This document shows positions 7,334 through 15,348 of a stretch of 29,887 nt of DNA, one piece after another. The DNA is from Clostridiaceae bacterium (lineage in GTDB: Bacteria > Bacillota > Clostridia > Oscillospirales > Acutalibacteraceae): the NCBI GenBank assembly GCA_904501675.1, contig CAJGCL010000009.1:1-29887 (forward strand), read 5' to 3'. The notes under the pieces are model-generated. The model searched no databases. It saw only the letters and a program-made list of their open reading frames with translations, and had not been told where the DNA came from. Position 1 is the first letter of the stretch; each line of letters begins with the position of its first letter. The position numbers and the translations under genes were made by a program.

Positions 7334-8113
7334 ATGTCTGTACTTGAAGTTAAAGATTTGAAAAAAAGCTTCGGAAAAACCGAGGTTTTAAAGGGGGTTA
7401 GCTTTACTCTTGATGAGGGCGAGGTTCTTAGCATTATCGGTTCCTCAGGTAGCGGTAAAACTACAATTCTCCGCTGTATAAATCAGCTTGAAATTCCCAA
7501 TAGCGGGTATATTTCCGTTGGCGGAGAGGTTTTCTTTGATGGTAGTGCAGGAAAAGAAAATGCAAAAGAGCGCAGAATGAAGCAACGCCTTGTTGGTCTT
7601 GTTTTTCAGGATTTTCATCTTTTCCCACAGTACAATGTTCACGATAATCTCACTCTTGCTGCAAAGCTTCTTGCTAAAGAGAGAGAAGACTTTAAAGAAA
7701 ACAAAAAGCAGATTTATGCGGAAATAGAAGCTAAAGCAGAAGAGCTTCTCAAAAAGGTTGGTCTTTCCGAAAAGAAGGAAAGCTATCCTTGTCAGCTTTC
7801 AGGCGGTCAGAAACAGAGAGTTTCTATTGCAAGAGCTTTAATGCTTGAACCAAAGGTGCTTTTCTTCGATGAGCCAACGTCTGCTCTTGACCCTGAGTTA
7901 ACAGGTGAAATTCTTAAGGTTATAAAAAGCCTTGCAGATGAAAATATGACAATGGTTATTGTTACCCACGAAATGTCCTTTGCAAAGGCAGTTTCCACAA
8001 AGGTTATCTTTATGGACGATGGCGTAATTGCAGAAGAGGGTACACCAGAAGAGGTTTTCGATAATCCAAAATCTGAAAGAACTAAGGCGTTTATAAGTAA
8101 ATTCGAAGATTAA
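7334..8113 (+). CDS. Amino acid ABC transporter ATP-binding protein
   Basis: A 259-aa ABC ATPase of the GlnQ/HisP group. Walker A is GSSGSGKTT (residues about 36-44). The Q-loop is VFQDFHLFP, the signature is LSGGQKQRV, Walker B with the D-loop is VLFFDEPTSALDPE, and the switch His is in VTHEM. A charged insert between the Q-loop and the signature (KEREDFKENKKQIYAEIEAK) is slightly longer than in the textbook GlnQ. AAAGGAG ends about 8 nt before the ATG. It is the last gene of the transporter operon, and the terminator follows about 180 nt later, beyond a repeat element. Confidence 0.95.
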   Translation: MSVLEVKDLKKSFGKTEVLKGVSFTLDEGEVLSIIGSSGSGKTTILRCINQLEIPNSGYISVGGEVFFDGSAGKENAKERRMKQRLVGLVFQDFHLFPQYNVHDNLTLAAKLLAKEREDFKENKKQIYAEIEAKAEELLKKVGLSEKKESYPCQLSGGQKQRVSIARALMLEPKVLFFDEPTSALDPELTGEILKVIKSLADENMTMVIVTHEMSFAKAVSTKVIFMDDGVIAEEGTPEEVFDNPKSERTKAFISKFED

Positions 8114-8247
8114 AATTCAAATCTTGAGCGAATAACTTGTTTTTGCGTTGCTCGTAGTACCTTTGTACAGCGTCGCATCTTAAAACAGCGTTCTTCATCT
8201 CAATCTTTGAATTTTAAAAAATATTGGTAATCTTGAGCGAATAACTT
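8112..8247. repeat. Imperfect inverted repeat with partial direct duplication
   Basis: AAAATTCAAA-TC-TTGAG at the left (8113-8129) is mirrored by CTCAA-TC-TTTGAATTTT at the right (8200-8216). This defines an element of about 105 bp with imperfect terminal inverted repeats. The centre has GTAC-CTTT-GTAC within GCGTTGCTC...AGCGTCGC. The 19-bp sequence AATCTTGAGCGAATAACTT occurs at 8120-8138 and again exactly at 8229-8247, as if a second partial copy follows. No ORF is present. It looks like a small non-autonomous interspersed repeat inserted between the transporter gene and its terminator. Confidence 0.65.
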
Positions 8248-8294
8248 TGCGTGGTTCATTCAGTGATTTATCAGTAATTTTGAAGATTAATAAC

Positions 8295-8339
8295 AAGGAA
8301 ATGAAATTCATTTATTGAATCTCATTTCCTTCTTTTTTT
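8295..8339 (+). terminator. Terminator of the amino acid transporter operon
   Basis: AAGGAAATGA pairs with TCATTTCCTT; inside this an ATTC/GAAT stem continues after one mismatch. TTTTTTT follows at 8333-8339. Confidence 0.88.
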
Positions 8340-8353
8340 GTTACAATTTGGTT

Positions 8354-8400
8354 ACAAACGATAAATTTTTATTGACAAACGATAAATTTGAGGGTATTTT
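8354..8400 (+). promoter_or_regulatory. Promoter with two tandem operator-like repeats (DUF2975-HTH operon)
   Basis: TTGACA (8372-8377), 17-nt spacer, TATTTT (8395-8400). The 15-bp sequence ACAAACGATAAATTT occurs twice, at 8354-8368 and 8375-8389, exactly 21 bp apart, or two turns of the helix. The right copy overlaps the -35 box and spacer. The HTH protein encoded in the operon is the natural candidate to bind here. Confidence 0.7.
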
Positions 8401-8420
8401 TGTGGCAAGGAGTGGTTAGT

Positions 8421-8867
8421 ATGAAAAAATCTCAAAGATCAATTAATTTAACAAAGGCATATATAATTATTTTGACAATTGGTTTTGTTGTTATGCTTTT
8501 CTCTGCGCCCTTTACAGCATTTTGGTACACTGATTTAACTGGTAAGAGCGATACTGCTGCAAAGGTTTTAATTGGGGTCTTTTACCTTTGCTCACCGGCA
8601 GCAGCGGTTGTTATTGTTTCTTCATTGAAGCTTTTGAAGAATATGAAAAATGGTGAGTTTTTTACAATTGAAAATACAAAGCATCTGAGCAGAATGTCTT
8701 GGTCGTGTTTTTACGTAACACCGATTTGTCTTGTTTGCTTCTTATGGTTTTACGGTTTTGTTCCCATAGCTGTTTCAGCGGCATTTATGTTTCTGATATT
8801 ACGCATCATCAAAAATGTTTTTGAGTACGGATGTGAAATAAAAGAAGAAAATGATTTGATGGTGTAA
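8421..8867 (+). CDS. DUF2975 family membrane protein
   Basis: A 148-aa integral membrane protein with four predicted spans: residues about 14-36, 45-70, 90-112 and 115-135. The overall pattern, including the GEFFTIENTKHLSRMSW segment between spans 2 and 3, fits DUF2975, a family of unknown function usually next to a small YozG-type regulator, as here. The ATG at 8421 is chosen because AAGGAG (8407-8412) precedes it at good distance and the promoter -10 box ends at 8400. Upstream in-frame starts would fall inside the promoter. The next gene starts 2 nt after the stop codon. The function is unknown; a membrane partner or sensor for the regulator is an inference. Confidence 0.82.
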   Translation: MKKSQRSINLTKAYIIILTIGFVVMLFSAPFTAFWYTDLTGKSDTAAKVLIGVFYLCSPAAAVVIVSSLKLLKNMKNGEFFTIENTKHLSRMSWSCFYVTPICLVCFLWFYGFVPIAVSAAFMFLILRIIKNVFEYGCEIKEENDLMV

Positions 8868-8869
8868 GT

Positions 8870-9079
8870 ATGAAAATAATAGTAAATCTTGATGTAATGT
8901 TAGCAAAAAGAAAAATGTCCTCAGGTGAATTGGCTGAAAGAATTGGTCTTACTCAGGCAAATCTGTCGATTCTTAAAACTGGTAAGGCAAAGGCAATAAG
9001 GTTTTCAACCCTTGCCGCAATCTGCAGGGAGCTTGACTGTCAACCGGGGGATATACTTGAGTATAGTTCGGAGGAATAA
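8870..9079 (+). CDS. YozG-type XRE-family small transcriptional regulator
   Basis: A 69-aa protein that is almost entirely one Cro/C1-type helix-turn-helix. SSGELAERIGLTQANLSILK forms helices 2 and 3, followed by AIRFSTLAAICRELDCQPGDILEY. This C-terminal pattern is typical of the YozG/HTH_26 group. The gene starts 2 nt after the DUF2975 stop codon and is followed 3 nt later by the large membrane protein gene, so all three are tightly coupled. The tandem 15-bp repeats on the operon promoter are a likely autoregulatory target; this is inferred from position. The ligand or signal is unknown. Confidence 0.88.
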   Translation: MKIIVNLDVMLAKRKMSSGELAERIGLTQANLSILKTGKAKAIRFSTLAAICRELDCQPGDILEYSSEE

Positions 9080-9082
9080 GTT

Positions 9083-10684
9083 ATGAAAACAAAAACATTT
9101 CCTGTAGAAAAACGGGATATAATAAGTCTGTTTTTAACAGTAGTTTCATTATTTATTTTAAGCAGAATCGGAATATTGGGTGGCTTTAATATAGGCTTTT
9201 CAATAGGTTGTGGTATTGCGCTTACAATAGGATTTGTGTATGCATGGAAGAAAGAATCAACCTCGAAGCTTTTCAGCGTGATTTTATATTTGCTGAGTAT
9301 GGCGCTTGTTGTTTCCTTCAGCCTTACAAGTGATGCAGTTATCAAATTTTGCACCATTGTTTATCTTCCTTTTGTGTGCTGTTTTTTAATATGCAATGTT
9401 TCAAACAACATAACTCTTAAACAAGGCACATATAAGAGCTTTATTGCTATGTTGGGTAAAACAATAGATGGCACTCTGGTTAAGCTTGAGGTTACTTTTA
9501 AAAGCTATATTGAAAGAATAACAAAAAATAAATCCAAAAATGCAGTTTATATAATTCTGGGAATTATTATAACAGTTCCGCTTTTATGTATCGTTCTTCC
9601 CTTGCTTTCATCTTCGGATATTGCTTTTGGTTCTTTGGTAAAATCAATATTTAAAAATGCAGGTCTTCTTGTCCTCTCGTTGATTATAACATTGGGTATT
9701 TCTCCGTTTGTATATTCATTTTTGTTTTCAATGAGAAAACAATCTGTAGAAGATTTCGTTGTTAAACCAAGTAAGAATAAAACTCCAAATATTCTTTTCA
9801 ATATTGTGCTCAGCGCAGTAAGCGTGGTTTATTGCGCTTATGCAGTATCTCAGTTAGCCTACATAACAAAAGCATTTGCGTTTCTTTTGCCTGAAGATTT
9901 TACTGCGGCTCAGTTTGCACGAAGCGGTTTCTTCCAGATGGGCGCAATATCTTTTATAAATTTCTTGATTTTATCTCTTACCGCTATGCTGGTTAAGAGA
10001 AAGGGTAGGAAAATACCTACATCTACAAAAGGATTACTTGTTTTTCTTTGCCTTTTCACAATTTTCTATATTTCAACTGCAATTGTGAAAATGCTGAAAT
10101 ACATTTCCCTTTATGGCTTAACACATTTAAGAGTTTTAACTTCTGTGTTTATGGTTATGCTTGCAGTGATTTCTGTGATACTGCTTTTAAGGCTTTTTAT
10201 TACAAAAATAAAATATGCAAAGGCAGTAGTGCTTGTGTGCACAATTTCACTTCTTTTGGTTGCAGCAGTAGATACAAAAACAGTTATAGCCGAATATAAC
10301 TATAATCAATACCAAAAGGGTAATATTCAGATAGACATTGAACAAATTGGTACCTTAGGAGTAAGTGGTATACCAACACTCATTAAACTCACAGAGGATG
10401 ACGATAAAAAGATAGCAGATGGGGCAATTAACGAACTTTTATATCGTTGTTCAAGTGTTTATGAAAATGCTTTTGACAAAGAAGAGACTGATGAAAAACT
10501 TGCTATTACCAAAGGTATGTTTTACGAGAAAAACCTTTCATGGATAAAAGCAAGAAAAGTATTGGATGAATTTATTAAGAAAAATCCATCATTAGATAGA
10601 GAAACATTTGATGAGTATTATTACAAAACCTATCTATCCATCGAAGAGGAAGAGCTGGTGTACGAGGATAGTGTGATAGAATAA
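9083..10684 (+). CDS. DUF4153/DUF4173-like polytopic membrane protein
   Basis: A 533-aa protein with about ten hydrophobic spans in residues 10-410 and a soluble, charged C-terminal tail of about 125 residues. Features such as RIGILGGFNIGFSIG at the first span pair, and the polytopic region around PLLSSSDIAFGSL, resemble DUF4153/DUF4173 proteins of clostridia, whose function is unknown. The tail is rich in Lys, Glu and Tyr (KTYLSIEEEELVYEDS) and lies after the last span, near residues 385-405. The gene starts 3 nt after the HTH stop codon with GGAGG overlapping the upstream stop region, so it belongs to the same operon. No enzyme motif is visible. The family assignment is from memory and moderate. 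Confidence 0.65.
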   Translation: MKTKTFPVEKRDIISLFLTVVSLFILSRIGILGGFNIGFSIGCGIALTIGFVYAWKKESTSKLFSVILYLLSMALVVSFSLTSDAVIKFCTIVYLPFVCCFLICNVSNNITLKQGTYKSFIAMLGKTIDGTLVKLEVTFKSYIERITKNKSKNAVYIILGIIITVPLLCIVLPLLSSSDIAFGSLVKSIFKNAGLLVLSLIITLGISPFVYSFLFSMRKQSVEDFVVKPSKNKTPNILFNIVLSAVSVVYCAYAVSQLAYITKAFAFLLPEDFTAAQFARSGFFQMGAISFINFLILSLTAMLVKRKGRKIPTSTKGLLVFLCLFTIFYISTAIVKMLKYISLYGLTHLRVLTSVFMVMLAVISVILLLRLFITKIKYAKAVVLVCTISLLLVAAVDTKTVIAEYNYNQYQKGNIQIDIEQIGTLGVSGIPTLIKLTEDDDKKIADGAINELLYRCSSVYENAFDKEETDEKLAITKGMFYEKNLSWIKARKVLDEFIKKNPSLDRETFDEYYYKTYLSIEEEELVYEDSVIE

Positions 10685-10850
10685 ATAAACCTATCGTAAC
10701 ACTTTGCATTTTACACTCTTGATTTTGCACTTTTTCACCGCCCAAGCATAGTATGAAGTAAGATAAGCGCAAAAGTACTTGCTTGGTGGCGGAGTGATTT
10801 CAAATCCTTAAAGCCCACAGAATAGCCCTGTGAGTCTGTGCAAAAAATAC
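10685..10850. other. Intergenic region with an imperfect hairpin
   Basis: No gene is seen. CGCCCAAGCA (near 10739) and TGCTTGGTGGCG (near 10781) form an imperfect stem with a 2-nt bulge around a loop of about 35 nt. Further on, CACAG is followed by two CTGTG copies (about 10817-10840). The plus-strand operon has no clear U-tailed terminator of its own here, apart from the shared hairpin at 10851. Confidence 0.4.
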
Positions 10851-10890
10851 AACCCTTCTATCAACATAAAGTTGGTAGAAGGGTTGATTG
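10842..10890. terminator. Bidirectional terminator between converging operons
   Basis: AACCCTTCTATCAAC pairs with GTTGGTAGAAGGGTT (one G-T pair) around an ATAAA loop at about 10851-10885. An A-run at 10842-10847 gives a T-tail for the minus-strand operon, and a T-rich stretch follows on the plus strand. Confidence 0.88.
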
Positions 10891-10910
10891 CTTTTATTTA
10901 ATTGTGGAAT

Positions 10911-11591
10911 TTATAGCTTCTCTAAAATTCTGAGAACGATATCAGAAAATGCAGTAATGTCTGTTTTTACTGAATTTGTGTAATCCTCAACGCCTACGTC
11001 GTCAGCACTATCAGAAATTTTTCTTACGCTTACAAATGGAATATTACCGAGAAGGTAGCAAACTGCACCTAATGCACCGCTTTCCATATCGAATGCGCTT
11101 ATATTGAAAATCTCTTTATATTTGTTTCTTCTCTCGGCATCTGTAAGGAAGAAATCGCCTGTACCAAGCTTTCCGTGTTTAAAGCCTTCAACAGAAACTG
11201 CAGCATCATAAAGAGCGTTTTTACATTCATATATGTATTCTGCCTGTCCCGGCTTCTGACCGGGAAGTCTGCCGATAGGTGTTAAGTCGAAATCACATTC
11301 AACAACAGAGTCGGAAACGATAATATCGCCTTTATATACACCTGAAACAGCACCGCTCCAGCCTGTGTTTATAACGCCTTCATATTCCTTTTCACAAAGA
11401 GCGATTGAAGCACCCATAGCCGCATTTACCTTGCCTATTCCGAAGCAAACTGCGGTGCAGTTATGTCCGTTGTGAGTAAAATCAAAAGCAGGCATATGCT
11501 TTATAGTGTATTCTTTTTCTACAAGGGAGCCAAGGCTTTCTTTACAAGGATTAAATTCATCAATATCGGCAATTAATATAAGATATTTCAT
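10911..11591 (-). CDS. 5'-methylthioadenosine/S-adenosylhomocysteine nucleosidase-like protein
   Basis: A 226-aa protein of the nucleoside phosphorylase/MTAN superfamily. Members cleave the N-glycosidic bond of MTA, SAH or related nucleosides. Visible motifs: FGIGKVNAAMGASIAL, NTGWSGAVSG (usually NxGSAG), VECDFDLTPIG, GTGDFF (usually GSGDxF), FDMESGALGAVC (the ribose-binding Met-Glu) and RKISDSAD with the catalytic Asp. The N-terminal start lacks the usual MEEE-type sequence, so the exact substrate is less certain; a futalosine hydrolase-like or other nucleosidase role is possible. It overlaps the upstream TSCPD gene by one base (TAATG), which suggests coupled translation. It is the last gene of the mfd operon. 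Confidence 0.82.
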   Translation of the reverse strand: MKYLILIADIDEFNPCKESLGSLVEKEYTIKHMPAFDFTHNGHNCTAVCFGIGKVNAAMGASIALCEKEYEGVINTGWSGAVSGVYKGDIIVSDSVVECDFDLTPIGRLPGQKPGQAEYIYECKNALYDAAVSVEGFKHGKLGTGDFFLTDAERRNKYKEIFNISAFDMESGALGAVCYLLGNIPFVSVRKISDSADDVGVEDYTNSVKTDITAFSDIVLRILEKL

Positions 11592-11845
11592 TATGCATTC
11601 TCCTCCAATGCAGCTTTAAGTGCTTTTGCAAACTGGTCAGGGCAGGAGGTGGATTTGAAGCCGCAGCGTATGCCTGTAAGAACATCAATAATCTCCTGGG
11701 CAGACTTACCCTCAGCCAATGCAGCAATACCTTTAAGGTTGCCGTTGCAACCACCCTCAAATGCTACTTTTGATACAATGCCGTTATCAACATCAAAAGA
11801 AATTGTGCGGGAGCAAACCCCCTGTGTTCTGAAATTATATCTCAT
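11591..11845 (-). CDS. TSCPD domain protein (TIGR03905 family)
   Basis: An 84-aa protein that is one TSCPD domain: residues TSCPDQFAKAL near the C-terminus name the motif, with GVCSRTISFDVDNG near the start and FEGGCNGNLKGIAAL in the middle. Several Cys residues suggest metal or thiol chemistry. The domain is known as a C-terminal part of some B12-dependent ribonucleotide reductases and as small stand-alone proteins of unknown role. This one matches the stand-alone type. It overlaps the 3' end of mfd by 11 bp and the next gene by one base, so it is expressed in this operon. The function is unknown. Confidence 0.88.
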   Translation of the reverse strand: MRYNFRTQGVCSRTISFDVDNGIVSKVAFEGGCNGNLKGIAALAEGKSAQEIIDVLTGIRCGFKSTSCPDQFAKALKAALEENA

Positions 11846-14800
11846 TTTTATCTTCCTCGCTTTTTGTTTCTTTTAATAGGTCAAGCGCTTCCTTTAATGC
11901 ATCAAGGGGTGATTGACCGCTTTCTTTTTTTACTGTGATATATGGTTTAGGGCCTGTGGAAACAAGAATTCTTCCTCGCATTGCTTTTACAAGCACCGCA
12001 ACCTTTGCCATATCTATTTTTTCAACATATAAAAGAAGGCTGTTGTTATTTTGTCCAATTTCATATATACCTGAATCTGCCGCAGAGTTTCTTAAAAGTG
12101 CTACCTTTACAAGACCTTCTACGCTTGCAGGCGGCTCACCGAAACGGTCAATAAGCTCATCTATAACGTCGCTTGCGTCTTCGTCGCTTCGTATATCTGC
12201 AATTCGTTTGTAAATCGCAAGACGTTGCGGAAGGCTTTCAATATATGTTTCGGGAATAAAGGCATCAATACGCACATCAATAAGACATTCCTTAGTAATC
12301 TTTTCAGGTGCTTCACCTTTTTCCTCCATAACCGCTTCAGAAAGAAGCTTCATATACATATCGTAACCAACAGCTTCCATATGCCCGTGTTGCTCTGAAC
12401 CCAAAAGGTTACCAGCACCGCGAATTTCCAAATCTCGCATTGCGATTTTAAAGCCTGAGCCAAACTCTGTATATTCTCGTATAGCAGTAAGACGTTTGGT
12501 TGCAATTTCAGTAAGCTCTCTGCCTCTTGTGAATGTAAGGTACGCAAAACCGCGCCTTGCAGACCTGCCAACTCTTCCGCGTATCTGGTGAAGCTGAGCA
12601 AGACCTAAGTTGTTGGCGTTTTCAATAATAAGAGTGTTTGCGTTAGGTACATCTACACCTGTTTCAATAATGGTAGTGCAAACAAGAATATCGATTTCAC
12701 CCTCTAATAGAGAGCGCCACACGTCAGAAAGCTGGTCCTCATTCATTTTACCGTGGCCGATACCTATATTAGCGTCAGGCAGCAATTCTTTTATTTTTGC
12801 CGCAGTTTTCTCTATGGTTTCAACCTTGTTGTGAAGGTAATAAACCTGACCACCACGACGAAGCTCTTTTTCCATAGCCTCTGCAAGTACGCCCCAATCG
12901 TGCTCTAAAACGTAAGTCTGAACAGGTGAACGGTCTTGAGGAGCTTCTTCGATAACAGACATATCGCGGATTCCCGACATTGCCATATTCATTGTTCGGG
13001 GAATAGGCGTTGCGGAAAGTGTAAGGCAATCCACATCGGGATACATCTCTTTAAGTTTTTCCTTCTGACCAACGCCAAAGCGTTGCTCCTCGTCAACTAT
13101 TATAAGACCTAAATCCTTAAAAGTAATATCCTTTGAAATAAGTCTGTGTGTACCAACAATAATATCAATAGCACCGCGTTTGAGTGCTTTGATTATACGT
13201 GTCTGCTCCTTTGCAGTACGGAATCTTGAAAGCATTTCCGCTTCAATAGGGAAGCCCTCAAAACGTCGTTTTATAGTATTGTAATGCTGAAGTGCAAGAA
13301 TCGTAGTAGGTACAAGAATTGCACACTGCTTGCCGTCTGCAATACATTTGAAGGCGGCTCTGAGAGCAACCTCTGTTTTACCGAAGCCAACATCACCGCA
13401 AAGAAGTCTGTCCATTGGGTGAGGCTTTTCCATATCACGCTTGATTTCGCGTATTGTTCTTAACTGGTCGTCTGTTTCGTCATATTCAAAACGGCGTTCA
13501 AAGTCGCTTTGCATATCAATATCAGGGGAGAATGCATAGCCTGCAGCTTTCATTCTGCGGGAATAAAGGGCAATAAGCTCTTTTGCCATATTTTTAGCAG
13601 AACCTTTTACTCTTGCTTTAAGCTTTTCCCAGTCTTTACCACCAAGGGTTGAAAGTTTAAGTGTTCTGCTATCATCCTTAGGACCAATATATTTTGAAAC
13701 TAAATCAAGCTGAGTAACAGGCACATATAGGGCACCGCCCTTGGCATACGTGATTTTTATAAAATCCTTTGTAACGCCTGAAACATCAAGCTTTTGTATG
13801 CCTTCAAAAATACCGATGCCGTGTACTGAGTGAACAACATAGTCTCCCTTTGAAAGCTCTTCAAGGCTTTGTATTGCGTCTGCAGCTTTATAATTCTTAC
13901 GACGTTTTTTTAGTCCTGAAACGCTATGAGAGCCTTTTCCGTATGAGATAATTGTGAATTTTTCGTTAGGATACCTGAATCCTCCTGAAAGACCACCCGA
14001 AAGAACAGCAACTGTATTCTGTGGGAATTCAGATGGAATAACAGGGAAGTGTAAAGCCCGTATATCTTCTGCTTCCAAGGCCTCAGCAAGAGCGTCAGCG
14101 GCTTTTTCTGTACCTGCTATAACAATGCATTTCTCTTTGTTTCTCAGAGCAGGTCTTAAGTCATCAAGCAATACCTCCAAAGAGCCGTTCCACGATGGCG
14201 TTTGCTGAACATTAAATGTGGTAAGGCTTTTTATAGGTGTGTCGAATGACCCTCTTGGGAATGTATCAATATAAAATGCTTTTCTTTGTTCGTAAATATT
14301 TAAAAGCTCAGGGAATGTAAGAGTGAATTGGTCAAGACCTTTCGCAAGAACGCCTGATTCAAACTGAGCCTTTATTTCCTGTAAGAAAAGCTTTGTGCTG
14401 CTTTCAGCCTTTTCTTTTACATTACCGCTTTCAACAACAAAAAGTATATCGCCTTTGCAGTAATCAAAAATTGATGCAGGTTTTTCGTATGCAAGAGAAA
14501 GATATTTATCAACAGAGGAAAGGCCAACGCCTGCCTCAATCATTTCAATATCTTTTGAAAGCACCTCTTTGGCTTTGCGTGAGCCTTTACCTGAAAGGGT
14601 AGAAATAAAGCTTTCAATTTTGTGTTTTAAATCGTCATCATTTTTAAATATGATTTCTGTTGCAGGGGTGATTTCGCAAAAATTAAGAGTATCTGTTCTT
14701 CTTTGAGTAGATGGGTCAAAGGTTGAAATATTATCAATATTGTCGCCCCAAAGCTCAATTCTTACAGGCTCCTCTGCATCAGGTGGGAAGAAATCTATAA

Positions 14801-15341
14801 TGCCGCCTCTGTGGGCGTACTGACCTGCACCCTCAACTGCGTCTGCACGCTTGAAGCCTGCTGCGGTCAGGGTGTCGATAAGCGTCTGAGGTGAAATTTC
14901 TGTATCTGAATCTATTTTGAATGTACGTTTTTTTAGCTCTTCAGGCGGAATAGTAAGCTGAAGCGCTGCTTCAACAGAGCAGGCGATTACTGAATATTCA
15001 CCGCCGAGAATATTGCGCAGAGCCTTGATTCGTATCTGCTCATATTCTCTTGACTGACCTTGTGATGTATTAAAGGAATAATCTCTTGCAGGGTAGAAAA
15101 ATGCTTTTTTGCCTTTGCCTGAAAATTCGTTGATATCACCAACAAATTTTCGTGCGGATGCTTCATCAGGCAAAACGACAAGTGCTCCGCGAGAAAGATT
15201 CTCGCAGAGTGAAAAAACAAGGTGAGCCTTTGGAGAAAGGGGGAGCCCAGTTATACCTGATGGGCCAACTCCATTTTTAATAAATTTCAGTACTTCCTTG
15301 TATTCTGTGCAATTTTCCAGAAGTTTTGAGTAGCAGGACAT
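11835..15341 (-). CDS. mfd: Transcription-repair coupling factor
   Basis: Mfd displaces RNA polymerase stalled at DNA lesions and recruits UvrA. The 1168-aa length is standard. Domains in order: a UvrB-homology N-terminal part (about 1-330, with the GQYAHRGGIIDFFPP motif), the RNA polymerase-interacting CarD-like domain (about 490-560, GDYVVHSVHGIGIFEGI), the translocase with Walker A GDVGFGKTEVA (near 647) and DEEQRFG (near 748), the TRG-type region with HQIRGRVGRS, and a C-terminal D7 domain (about 1010-1120). GAGG lies about 5 nt before the ATG, 7 nt after the pth stop codon. The pth-mfd order is common in Bacillota. Its 3' end overlaps the TSCPD gene. Confidence 0.98.
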   Translation of the reverse strand: MSCYSKLLENCTEYKEVLKFIKNGVGPSGITGLPLSPKAHLVFSLCENLSRGALVVLPDEASARKFVGDINEFSGKGKKAFFYPARDYSFNTSQGQSREYEQIRIKALRNILGGEYSVIACSVEAALQLTIPPEELKKRTFKIDSDTEISPQTLIDTLTAAGFKRADAVEGAGQYAHRGGIIDFFPPDAEEPVRIELWGDNIDNISTFDPSTQRRTDTLNFCEITPATEIIFKNDDDLKHKIESFISTLSGKGSRKAKEVLSKDIEMIEAGVGLSSVDKYLSLAYEKPASIFDYCKGDILFVVESGNVKEKAESSTKLFLQEIKAQFESGVLAKGLDQFTLTFPELLNIYEQRKAFYIDTFPRGSFDTPIKSLTTFNVQQTPSWNGSLEVLLDDLRPALRNKEKCIVIAGTEKAADALAEALEAEDIRALHFPVIPSEFPQNTVAVLSGGLSGGFRYPNEKFTIISYGKGSHSVSGLKKRRKNYKAADAIQSLEELSKGDYVVHSVHGIGIFEGIQKLDVSGVTKDFIKITYAKGGALYVPVTQLDLVSKYIGPKDDSRTLKLSTLGGKDWEKLKARVKGSAKNMAKELIALYSRRMKAAGYAFSPDIDMQSDFERRFEYDETDDQLRTIREIKRDMEKPHPMDRLLCGDVGFGKTEVALRAAFKCIADGKQCAILVPTTILALQHYNTIKRRFEGFPIEAEMLSRFRTAKEQTRIIKALKRGAIDIIVGTHRLISKDITFKDLGLIIVDEEQRFGVGQKEKLKEMYPDVDCLTLSATPIPRTMNMAMSGIRDMSVIEEAPQDRSPVQTYVLEHDWGVLAEAMEKELRRGGQVYYLHNKVETIEKTAAKIKELLPDANIGIGHGKMNEDQLSDVWRSLLEGEIDILVCTTIIETGVDVPNANTLIIENANNLGLAQLHQIRGRVGRSARRGFAYLTFTRGRELTEIATKRLTAIREYTEFGSGFKIAMRDLEIRGAGNLLGSEQHGHMEAVGYDMYMKLLSEAVMEEKGEAPEKITKECLIDVRIDAFIPETYIESLPQRLAIYKRIADIRSDEDASDVIDELIDRFGEPPASVEGLVKVALLRNSAADSGIYEIGQNNNSLLLYVEKIDMAKVAVLVKAMRGRILVSTGPKPYITVKKESGQSPLDALKEALDLLKETKSEEDKNEI

Positions 15342-15348
15342 AAAAACC

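Noticed and set aside
8354..8389. Possible CRISPR-like repeat
   Set aside because: Only two short copies with a 6-nt gap, lying on a promoter; this is an operator arrangement and not a CRISPR array.
12350..15220. Several 60-90 codon frames within mfd
   Set aside because: All lie inside the intact mfd coding region in other frames, with no ribosome sites or recognisable families.
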